Positions 1-4,955 of a DNA stretch of 9,857 bases are shown here, in pieces. The position numbers were made by a program, and so were the translations under genes. Each line of letters starts with the position of its first letter. Within the stretch, counting starts at the first letter, position 1. The notes under the pieces were generated by a model. That model was not told the DNA's origin and did not search any database. It saw only the letters and a program-made list of their open reading frames with translations. This DNA is from Mucilaginibacter sp. UBA4741. Its GTDB lineage: Bacteria > Bacteroidota > Bacteroidia > Sphingobacteriales > Sphingobacteriaceae. The DNA is taken from contig DHIR01000229.1 in the NCBI GenBank assembly GCA_002403905.1, positions 945 through 10,801 of the forward strand, given 5' to 3'.

Positions 1-756
1 CTGCAATGGATGAACCGCGTACACCGCGCCAATGAGGCAGAGGCATCGGTTAAACGGGCGCAGGATAGCGGGTTTGAAAATATAACTGTCGACCTGATAT
101 ACGGCTACCCCCTGCTTACTGAGCAAAAATGGAAGCATAACCTTGATAAAGTTTTTGAGCTGGATGTACCCCATGTATCGGCTTATTCCATGACGGTTGA
201 GCCGAAAACGGCGCTAGCATCTTTCATCCGCAATAAAAAACAACCTGCTATGAACGAGCAGCAAAGCGCCGAGCAGTTTAACCTGCTGATGGACGCCATG
301 CAAACCCACGGCTTTGAACATTATGAAATATCAAACTTTTGCAAACCGGGGCATTACAGCAGGCATAACTCTAATTACTGGCATGGAGTAAAGTATCTGG
401 GGATAGGCCCATCGGCACACTCTTATAATGGCGAAGCCCGGCAGTGGAACATTGCCAATAATGCAAAGTATATCAGATCCATCCAAACTAATACCCTGCC
501 TGCCGAAACGGAGCATCTGACCGAAAGCAACCGCCTGAACGAGTATATCATGACCTCATTACGTACCATTTGGGGGCTTGATCTGGATAAGTTAAATGCT
601 ATTGCCGCGACATCGGCCAAGGTCCTAATAAACGAAGCCCAACCTTTCTTAGAAAAGGAATGGATCATAAAAAAAGATAATATAATTTACCTTACCCAAA
701 CCGGTAAATTATATGCCGACCATATAGCCGGCGAGCTGTTTTTCAGCCCCCTCTAA
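1..756 (+). CDS. hemW: Radical SAM haem chaperone HemW, C-terminal part (5' end outside window)
   Basis: This is a 3' partial gene. The frame is open from base 1 (Leu-Gln-Trp before the first Met at base 10), so the ATG at 10 is internal. HemW proteins are cytoplasmic radical SAM enzymes related to coproporphyrinogen III dehydrogenase HemN, and are thought to bind haem and deliver it to target enzymes. The visible part carries the family blocks MNRVHRANEA, ITVDLIYGYP, VSAYSMTVEP, YEISNFCKPG and YLGIGPSAHSYN, followed by the winged-helix-like HemW C-terminal domain ending in GELFFSPL. The CxxxCxC iron-sulphur motif and the SAM-binding Gly motif should lie upstream of the window, so catalytic competence cannot be judged. 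Distinction from HemN rests on the EISNFCKPG and GIGPSAHS blocks, which are typical of HemW. No recognisable terminator follows directly; an inverted-repeat element starts 15 bases after the stop codon. Confidence 0.93.
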   Translation: MQWMNRVHRANEAEASVKRAQDSGFENITVDLIYGYPLLTEQKWKHNLDKVFELDVPHVSAYSMTVEPKTALASFIRNKKQPAMNEQQSAEQFNLLMDAMQTHGFEHYEISNFCKPGHYSRHNSNYWHGVKYLGIGPSAHSYNGEARQWNIANNAKYIRSIQTNTLPAETEHLTESNRLNEYIMTSLRTIWGLDLDKLNAIAATSAKVLINEAQPFLEKEWIIKKDNIIYLTQTGKLYADHIAGELFFSPL

Positions 757-770
757 ATCATTAAATAAGG

Positions 771-888
771 ATGTCATTTCGATACGAGGTACGAGTGAGA
801 AATCTTAAACGTATTGCTAAGCAATCGCTCGTATAAGATTTCTCTTTCGCGCCATCGCACTACCGCCCCGGCTCTATCGAAATGACAT
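771..888. repeat. Nested inverted-repeat intergenic element
   Basis: A 118-base palindromic element built from three nested perfect inverted repeats. The outer arms ATGTCATTTCGATA (771-784) and their complement (875-888) are 14 bp. The middle arms GAGAAATCTTA (797-807) and complement (834-844) are 11 bp. The inner hairpin is ATTGC/GCAAT (813-817 and 821-825). The structure lies entirely between hemW and the fasciclin gene and has no coding frame of note. Elements with GTCATTTCGA and GAGAAATCT blocks resemble, from general familiarity, dispersed intergenic repeats of Sphingobacteriaceae; copy number cannot be tested here. In RNA it could fold into a long hairpin and act as a weak terminator or mRNA stabiliser for hemW. 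Confidence 0.75.
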
Positions 889-900
889 TTATTTAAAAAA

Positions 901-958
901 ACGCGTCCACGCAGTAGCCCTTTTCGGGTAGGTGGGTAGGTAGGGCTCAGGGGCGCGT
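901..958 (+). other. GC-rich hairpin with G-quadruplex pattern
   Basis: A 58-base GC-rich island in AT-rich intergenic DNA. The outer 8-bp stem pairs 901-908 (ACGCGTCC) with 951-958, with one G-T wobble. An inner stem pairs AGCCC (916-920) with GGGCT (943-947). The plus strand carries four G tracts at 926-928, 934-936, 943-945 and 950-953, separated by 5, 6 and 4 bases, which fits the canonical G3+N1-7 quadruplex pattern. It begins 13 bases after the nested inverted repeat and ends 117 bases before the fasciclin start codon. The function is unknown. The rest of the 757-1075 gap is AT-rich and shows no gene. Confidence 0.5.
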
Positions 959-1075
959 ATTTACGCAGATAAGCTAGTTTCGGTTTAAAAAAAACAACAA
1001 CTGATAGCTATACGATTTTAAAAACCGTCCTTTAAAAGCCGCCGTATCTTCCAACAAATAACTTTAAAAACAATT

Positions 1076-1618
1076 ATGAAAAAATTAATTATCTCGGCGT
1101 TTGCTTTAGCAGCTATCGCGATTGCGCCAAACACTTATGCTCAAACCAAAATGGTTGGCGGCGCAGCAATGTATCCTACAAAAAACATAGTAGAGAATGC
1201 TGTAAACTCAAAAGACCATACCACTTTAGTTGCTGCTGTTAAAGCTGCAGGTTTGGTTGAAACTTTAGAGTCGGCGGGCCCATTTACTGTATTTGCGCCA
1301 ACTAACGAAGCGTTTAACAAATTGCCTAAAGGCACTGTAGAAACTTTGGTAAAACCAGAGAACAAAGCAACCCTTACAAAAATACTAACGTATCATGTTG
1401 TGGCTGGCAAATTAAGCGCTGCCGACCTATGGGCAAAAGTTAAAGCCGGTAAAGGCGAATTAACTACCGTACAAGGTGGTAAACTTTGGGTAAAAGCCAA
1501 AGGCAAAAAATTATACCTGGTTGACGAAAAAGGAGGCAAATCATGGATTACCATTGCCGACGTTAACCAAAGTAATGGCGTAATACATGTGGTAAATACT
1601 GTATTAATACCTAAATAG
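1076..1618 (+). CDS. Exported fasciclin-domain protein
   Basis: The 180-residue product has a Sec signal peptide (MKK, then a hydrophobic stretch to about residue 20, ending in NTYAQ, with likely cleavage near residue 22) and one FAS1/fasciclin (BigH3) domain spanning roughly residues 35-179. The diagnostic blocks are GPFTVFAPTNEAFNKLP (FAS1 H1 region), LTYHVVAGKL, and NGVIHVVNTVLIPK (H2 region) at the C-terminus. FAS1 domains mediate adhesion or protein-protein contacts at the cell surface. Single-domain exported versions like this are widespread in bacteria and their partners are mostly unknown, so the periplasmic or extracellular role is inferred. The ATG at 1076 is well placed before the signal peptide. 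There is no Shine-Dalgarno sequence, only an A-rich leader as usual in Bacteroidota, and a weak -7-like TAACTTTA lies at 1059-1066. The gene appears monocistronic, with a strong terminator at 1714-1749. Confidence 0.93.
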   Translation: MKKLIISAFALAAIAIAPNTYAQTKMVGGAAMYPTKNIVENAVNSKDHTTLVAAVKAAGLVETLESAGPFTVFAPTNEAFNKLPKGTVETLVKPENKATLTKILTYHVVAGKLSAADLWAKVKAGKGELTTVQGGKLWVKAKGKKLYLVDEKGGKSWITIADVNQSNGVIHVVNTVLIPK

Positions 1619-1619
1619 A

Positions 1620-1691
1620 TAATTTATGGCTGTAGCGGTAAGCAGTATGCTGGAGTTCGTTGGCAGAACTGGAAACCGTAGCCATAAATTA
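1620..1691 (+). other. Multi-stem structured element in the fasciclin 3' region
   Basis: A perfect 12-bp inverted repeat (1620-1631 with 1680-1691, core AATTTATGGCT) closes a 72-base segment starting two bases after the fasciclin stop. Inside, CGGT (1636-1639) pairs with ACCG (1675-1678). Two small hairpins follow: AGCA/TGCT (1641-1644 with 1648-1651) and AGTTC/GAACT (1654-1658 with 1666-1670). Together they form a three-way junction. It precedes the terminator, so it would be transcribed in the fasciclin mRNA. It may be a 3'UTR-stabilising structure, a small RNA, or a REP-like palindromic repeat; the sequence alone does not decide. Confidence 0.5.
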
Positions 1692-1713
1692 CTTATATCT
1701 ACCTATAAATGTG

Positions 1714-1749
1714 AAAGCCCCGTTGCAAATGCACCGGGCTTTTTTGTTT
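1714..1749 (+). terminator. Rho-independent terminator after the fasciclin gene
   Basis: The stem AAAGCCC (1714-1720) pairs with GGGCTTT (1736-1742) around a loop that can extend pairing after one C-C mismatch. It runs into a T tract (1740-1745) and further T-rich sequence. GC-rich base, short loop and U-run fit an intrinsic terminator ending the fasciclin transcript. The next 110 bases to the following gene hold only a short 7-bp tandem repeat (TGCCAAC twice, 1762-1775) and the next gene's -7 box. Confidence 0.85.
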
Positions 1750-1838
1750 GCCTAAAACTGCTGCCAACTGCCAACTGAGAAATTGTCAACAAAATATCAA
1801 AAACAAATAACGCCGCCTGCCGTATTTATGGTATTAAT

Positions 1839-1846
1839 TAGTTTTG
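1839..1846 (+). promoter_or_regulatory. Bacteroidota-type -7 box (TAGTTTTG)
   Basis: TAGTTTTG matches the TAnnTTTG -7 consensus of the Bacteroidota primary sigma factor exactly. It lies 14 bases before the GTG and 20 before the ATG of the cupin-like gene. No clear -33 TTG is seen at the usual spacing, so the call rests on the -7 box and its position. The transcript leader would be very short. Confidence 0.5.
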
Positions 1847-1860
1847 TGCGTTAATTATTA

Positions 1861-2745
1861 GTGAACATGGGTATTATTTTAACCCCTATTGATAGGGTTG
1901 ACAACATTAACAAAGACGATTTTATAAACAATTACTTAAAGCCGCGCAAGCCGCTGGTTATTCGCGAAGCCACACAAAGCTGGCCCGCACTAAAAAAGTG
2001 GACCTTCGAGTATTTAAAAGAAACCGTTGGCGACCAAATTGTGCCGCTTTACGATAGCGCTAAAGCAGATCCGTCAAAACCAATCAACGCATCGGCTGCC
2101 GAAATGAAGTTTGGCGACTACATAGATCTGATACAAAAAGAACCTACCGATCTGCGTATATTTTTGTTCGACCCGATAAAGCACGCCCCTAAGTTGCTGG
2201 ATGATTACCGATCGCCTACCGACCTGATGGGCGGTTTCCTGGATAAATATCCCAATATGTTTTTCGGCGGTGCCGGATCAATTACTTTCCTGCATTTTGA
2301 TATCGATCTCGCCCACATTTTCCACACCCATTTTAACGGGCGCAAGCATGTTATTTTATTTGATAATAAATGGAGTGAACGCCTTTATCAGATCCCCTTT
2401 GCTACTTATGCTTTAGAGGATTATGATATTGAAAATCCAGACTACGCTAAATTCCCCGCGCTAGACGGTGTAGAGGGCCAGGAAATTATTTTAGAGCATG
2501 GCGACACACTATTTATGCCTACCGGCTACTGGCATTGGATGAAATACCTGGATGGATCGTTCGCCATATCGCTGCGCGCCTGGGATAGCTCGTGGGCCAT
2601 TAAAGCCAAAAGCCTGTACAACCTCACCATCCAACGCAAGTTTGACGATATTATGAAACGCAATTTTAAAACCCGTTATATGGATTGGAAGGAAGGGTTA
2701 GCGGTTAAGAGAGCGGATAAAGCTTTGGCAGAACAAAACACATGA
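1861..2745 (+). CDS. Cupin_8/JmjC-like Fe(II)/2-oxoglutarate dioxygenase family protein
   Basis: The 294-residue protein belongs to the cupin_8 family, related to factor-inhibiting-HIF (FIH) and other JmjC hydroxylases. The family usually uses Fe(II), 2-oxoglutarate and O2 to hydroxylate protein or small-molecule targets. The N-terminal block PRKPLVIREATQSWPALKKWT is characteristic. The double-stranded beta-helix core shows the iron triad: HxD at H145/D147 (LHFDIDLAH) and a distal His at H225 (GYWHWMKYLDGSFAISLRAW). K162 in the GRKHVILF strand is the likely 2-oxoglutarate-binding basic residue. All ligands are present, so it should be active. There is no signal peptide; it is cytoplasmic. The start is ambiguous: GTG at 1861 or ATG at 1867, with a -7 box at 1839-1846. 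It converges on the DUF4440 gene with a 6-base gap. The substrate is unknown and no neighbour points to one. Confidence 0.87.
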   Translation: MNMGIILTPIDRVDNINKDDFINNYLKPRKPLVIREATQSWPALKKWTFEYLKETVGDQIVPLYDSAKADPSKPINASAAEMKFGDYIDLIQKEPTDLRIFLFDPIKHAPKLLDDYRSPTDLMGGFLDKYPNMFFGGAGSITFLHFDIDLAHIFHTHFNGRKHVILFDNKWSERLYQIPFATYALEDYDIENPDYAKFPALDGVEGQEIILEHGDTLFMPTGYWHWMKYLDGSFAISLRAWDSSWAIKAKSLYNLTIQRKFDDIMKRNFKTRYMDWKEGLAVKRADKALAEQNT

Positions 2746-2751
2746 TATCTT

Positions 2752-3174
2752 TTAACCCGTATGATCCACCACTATCTTCCACACCCCATCAATCTTTCTA
2801 AACCATAGCGTATAATACCCTCCCGGTTCGTCCTTTTCGCGTTTTAGGTGCCAGGCGCCAAATACAAAAGCGTTGGTAGCATCCAGTATCTGTACTTTTT
2901 TTATTTCGAAGGTTAATATGCCCATCGCGGCTTTATCGGGGTAGCCGCGTTTGTAGTTGTTTAGCGTGTTTTGCCAGCCATAGGTTGGGCCGGTTTTACC
3001 TACAAACATCAGCGAGTCTGATTTCCAGTAGCCCTGCATAAAACCGTCCACGTCGCCGCGGTTCCAGGCTTGGCGTTGGTCGTCCATTAGTTTTATAATG
3101 GCTTGTTTATCCTGCGCATGCAGCAGGAAACAAGAGTTAAGTAGCAAGAGACAAGAAAGGATGATCTTTTTCAT
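2752..3174 (-). CDS. Secreted DUF4440/SnoaL-like (NTF2-fold) protein
   Basis: The 140-residue product starts with a Sec signal peptide (MKKIILSCLLLLNSCFLLHAQ, cleavage after about residue 20). LNSC is a poor lipobox because of Asn before Ser, so signal peptidase I processing is more likely than lipidation. The mature part is a single NTF2-like domain of the DUF4440/SgcJ/EcaC type: an N-terminal helix IIKLMDDQRQAWNRGDVDGFMQGYW, then strands containing SLMFVG, AFVFGAWHLKR and the C-terminal YYTLWFRKIDGVWKIVVDHTG typical of the family. Members are small-ligand-binding or enzyme-like periplasmic proteins, mostly of unknown function, and no catalytic residue can be assigned. It is transcribed towards the cupin-like gene with only 6 bases between stops and no terminator. 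It is divergent from the PfkB kinase across a 142-base AT-rich region. Confidence 0.85.
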   Translation of the reverse strand: MKKIILSCLLLLNSCFLLHAQDKQAIIKLMDDQRQAWNRGDVDGFMQGYWKSDSLMFVGKTGPTYGWQNTLNNYKRGYPDKAAMGILTFEIKKVQILDATNAFVFGAWHLKREKDEPGGYYTLWFRKIDGVWKIVVDHTG

Positions 3175-3285
3175 AAACTAAATATAATTATTTCCCCGGC
3201 GATTTATGAATGGATATTAAGTTATTAACAAATTATGCTACCAAAACCATAACTTTAAATTAACGTTAAAACCAAAAAAACCTTT

Positions 3286-3293
3286 TAGCTTTG
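3286..3293 (+). promoter_or_regulatory. Bacteroidota-type -7 box (TAGCTTTG) for the PfkB kinase
   Basis: TAGCTTTG is an exact TAnnTTTG match, 23 bases before the ATG at 3317. No TTG -33 is evident. A perfect 10-bp palindrome TTAACGTTAA (3260-3269) sits 16 bases upstream, where the -33 element or a regulator would be expected, and might be an operator. This is the divergent promoter region shared with the DUF4440 gene on the opposite strand. Confidence 0.5.
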
Positions 3294-3316
3294 GCGTTTT
3301 AGCACTACCTGTTTTT

Positions 3317-4192
3317 ATGAAAAAAAATATACTATGTTTCGGCGAAGTTTTATGGGATGCCTTTGGCGATGAAAAAGTAGCCGGCGGCGCCACCATGAAT
3401 GTAGCTTTCCACCTGGCGCAACAAGGCGCTAGTGTATCATTTGCCAGTAGTGTTGGCATCGATCCATCGGGTATTGAGCTGATTAATTTTTTAAAAGACA
3501 ACCGACTATTTAGCGACCTGATACAAACAGACGAAAATTTACCCACCTGCGAAGTTACCGTACAACTGGACGAGAACCAGCAGGCAACCTATATTATACC
3601 ACAACCGGTATCATGGGACAATATTAAAACCAAAACCCCGCTTACCAAATGCGCTAAACAGGCAACCGCGATAGTTTTTGGCAGCCTGGTTTGCCGCGAA
3701 GGTACTACTCGCGATACGCTGTTGAATCTGCTGAACGAAACTAAAGCGCTAAAAATATTTGACGTTAATTTACGTGCGCCACATTATACGTTATCAACCA
3801 TACAAACCCTTGCGGCCCATGCTGATGTGGTAAAGATGAATGAAGATGAAGCTAACCTGTTGATAAGCGGCAGTAAAGGTGATCTGAAAGATAAGATAAA
3901 CGAGTTTCGTAGTAAATATCATGCTAAAACCATTTGCGTAACCCGCGGCGAAAACGGCGCTATAGTATGGCATGATCATGAGTTTTATGAACACCCCGGC
4001 TTTACCGTTGATGTGGTTGATACCGTAGGTGCCGGCGATTCGTTTTTAGCCACATTTATTATCGGCCTGCTAAACAAACAACCCATGCAACAAGTATTGG
4101 AACGTGCCTGCGCCGTAGGCGCCTTTGTAACCGGCAAACGCGGCGCTAACCCGCTGTATGTAGAGGCTATTATGGAGTTAATGGTGAAATAA
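3317..4192 (+). CDS. PfkB-family carbohydrate kinase (fructokinase-like)
   Basis: The 291-residue cytoplasmic kinase of the ribokinase/PfkB fold would transfer phosphate from ATP to a sugar hydroxyl. N-terminal signature blocks are CFGEVLWDAFG (residues 7-17) and GGATMNVAFHLAQQGA (PfkB signature 1 region, sugar binding). The C-terminal signature 2 is DVVDTVGAGDSFLATF, with the anion-hole GAGD at 238-241 and catalytic base D241. The middle contains FDVNLRAPHY and the KMNEDEANLL segment shared with bacterial fructokinases. Length and the GEVLWD start resemble fructokinases more than ribokinases or adenosine kinases, but the substrate is inferred. ATG 3317 follows a -7 box by about 23 bases. It converges with the GNAT gene with only 2 bases between stop codons. 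There are no sugar transporter or hydrolase neighbours to confirm the substrate. Confidence 0.9.
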   Translation: MKKNILCFGEVLWDAFGDEKVAGGATMNVAFHLAQQGASVSFASSVGIDPSGIELINFLKDNRLFSDLIQTDENLPTCEVTVQLDENQQATYIIPQPVSWDNIKTKTPLTKCAKQATAIVFGSLVCREGTTRDTLLNLLNETKALKIFDVNLRAPHYTLSTIQTLAAHADVVKMNEDEANLLISGSKGDLKDKINEFRSKYHAKTICVTRGENGAIVWHDHEFYEHPGFTVDVVDTVGAGDSFLATFIIGLLNKQPMQQVLERACAVGAFVTGKRGANPLYVEAIMELMVK

Positions 4193-4194
4193 GC

Positions 4195-4476
4195 TCAGGC
4201 AATCAATCGTTCCCATTCCGGATGACGCTTTAAATAGGCTTTAATGTATTCGCAGTAAGGCACTATTTTAAAGTTATTTGCTTCCAGGTATTTAAAGGTT
4301 TTCTCTACTAAAGCTGCGGCAACACCCCGGCCCTCCAGTTCGCGCGGCACTTCGGTATGTATTAAAAAGAATTTATCGCCGCGTTGCTGGTAGTCTATAA
4401 AAGCGCGGTGCCCATCAACAAATAATTCGAAGTTGTGGATGGCTTGGTTGTTTATTAGTTGGATATCCTCGTACAT
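4195..4476 (-). CDS. Small GNAT-type N-acetyltransferase (YjdJ/NATD1-like)
   Basis: The 93-residue protein corresponds to the short GNAT-like family that includes bacterial YjdJ and eukaryotic NATD1. Visible hallmarks are the strand HRAFIDYQQRGDKFFLIHTEVPRELEGRGVAAALVEKTFKYL, where EGRGVAAAL is the acetyl-CoA pyrophosphate-binding R/QxxGxG/A loop. The C-terminal VPYCEYIKAYLKRHPEWERLI is a family signature (P-x-C-x-Y ... RHPE). Cytoplasmic, probably using acetyl-CoA; the acceptor is not known. Length is full for this family. The start ATG (4474-4476 on the complement) has no Shine-Dalgarno sequence. Just upstream on this strand, TACCTTTA resembles the TAnnTTTG -7 box with a final mismatch and would give an almost leaderless mRNA. 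A strong hairpin with a T run on this strand lies 21-51 bases upstream. Confidence 0.88.
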   Translation of the reverse strand: MYEDIQLINNQAIHNFELFVDGHRAFIDYQQRGDKFFLIHTEVPRELEGRGVAAALVEKTFKYLEANNFKIVPYCEYIKAYLKRHPEWERLIA

Positions 4477-4496
4477 CGAAATAAAGGTAGTAAAAA

Positions 4497-4527
4497 GACT
4501 TCCGAAGTTTTAGAAACTTCGGAAGTC
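4497..4527. repeat. Perfect 14-bp-stem hairpin, REP-like and terminator-like on the minus strand
   Basis: GACTTCCGAAGTTT (4497-4510) and its exact complement (4514-4527) flank a 3-base loop. Read on the minus strand the stem is followed by TTTTTA (4491-4496), which is the form of an intrinsic terminator. It sits only 21 bases upstream of the GNAT start, so it would block read-through into that gene or act as an attenuator. From familiarity this sequence resembles recurrent intergenic palindromes in Sphingobacteriaceae, but copy number is untestable here. Confidence 0.7.
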
Positions 4528-4609
4528 TGGTAATGTCCCAGATTATACCCTTATCCATGACAAACACCAATCCTGACTTAAAAGTTATTTCATCCAGTTC
4601 CAAAAAGCT

Positions 4610-4815
4610 TGTTTCACTATGCCTAAAATAGCTGTTTTGCATCTATTTGATTATCAAATAATAATCATAAAATCATTCCTAAAAATACTGACGTAAAAGT
4701 TGTTTCATTTTGTTTCACCCTGTTTTTACAAACAACTTATTTACAATATGTTACTCCAAAATCTTGTTTCATCTGTTTCATCTGTTTCATTTGTTTCACA
4801 TTTTCGTGAAACAAA
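4610..4815 (+). repeat. Cluster of TGTTTCA direct repeats ending in an inverted pair
   Basis: TGTTTCA occurs at 4610, 4701, 4711, 4765, 4774, 4783 and 4792, and its complement TGAAACA at 4807-4813. The last four direct copies form a 9-bp tandem (4765-4800: two TGTTTCATC, one TGTTTCATT, one TGTTTCACA). The terminal copy pairs with the inverted one as a 10-bp stem (4790-4799 with 4806-4815, loop of 6). The flank TCCAAAA-n-CTTGTTTCA is also repeated (4598-4616 and 4754-4771). Four copies extend to TGTTTCAC, the half-site of the ParB box. No gene is seen in 4530-4913. The cluster ends about 140 bases before the VWA start and is probably a protein-binding array. Confidence 0.65.
4644..4660. promoter_or_regulatory. 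17-bp palindrome, possible operator
   Basis: TATTTGATTATCAAATA is a perfect palindrome with 8-bp arms around a central T, in AT-rich non-coding DNA between the GNAT gene and the VWA-MoxR cluster. It has the size and symmetry of a dimeric-regulator site. No cognate regulator gene is in the window, and its distance (about 300 bases to the VWA gene) leaves the controlled gene open. Confidence 0.3.
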
Positions 4816-4943
4816 CACCTCAAGTGATCAACTAATCACTAACCTCTAATCATTAACACCCGCTTTGTCATCCCTACCTAACAATTCAACTTAATACCTC
4901 TCCCATCAAACTTTTGCGCGAAATAATGCGTTATTTTATAATT

Positions 4944-4949
4944 GAAAGG
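4944..4949 (+). promoter_or_regulatory. Shine-Dalgarno-like GAAAGG deciding the VWA start
   Basis: GAAAGG ends 6 bases before ATG 4956, the usual ribosome-binding distance. Recognisable sites are rare in this window. It supports the ATG at 4956 over the in-frame TTG at 4914 or ATG at 4926. Confidence 0.45.
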
Positions 4950-4955
4950 CAAAAT

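Noticed and set aside
10..12. ATG at base 10 as the start of hemW
   Set aside because: The frame stays open to base 1 and the essential radical SAM cysteine motif is missing, so the gene begins outside the window.
1141..1365. Minus-strand frame opposite the fasciclin gene
   Set aside because: It is fully antisense to a well-supported gene and has no recognisable motif or start signal. The same applies to frames antisense to hemW, pfkB, MoxR, the phosphoesterase and the UbiA-like gene.
3102..3120. Lipoprotein signal in the DUF4440 protein
   Set aside because: The candidate lipobox reads LNSC, with Asn at a position normally small or hydrophobic, and a better signal peptidase I site (LLHAQ) follows.
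4765..4800. CRISPR-like repeat array
   Set aside because: The units are 9 bases in direct tandem without spacers, and no cas genes are present.
4792..4813. A canonical parS site
   Set aside because: Both half-sites are perfect but are separated by 6 extra bases (22 bp in place of 16), which rotates them by more than half a helical turn. No parA or parB gene is in the window.
4823..4840. Inverted repeat AGTGAT/ATCACT as an operator
   Set aside because: Arms of only 6 bp in a low-complexity stretch rich in AATCACTAA-like sequence; too weak to call separately.
4914..4955. N-terminal extension of the VWA protein from TTG 4914 or ATG 4926
   Set aside because: A GAAAGG motif sits at the right distance before ATG 4956 and the MRGFGFSKF start reads like a true N-terminus. 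The extension is possible but less likely.
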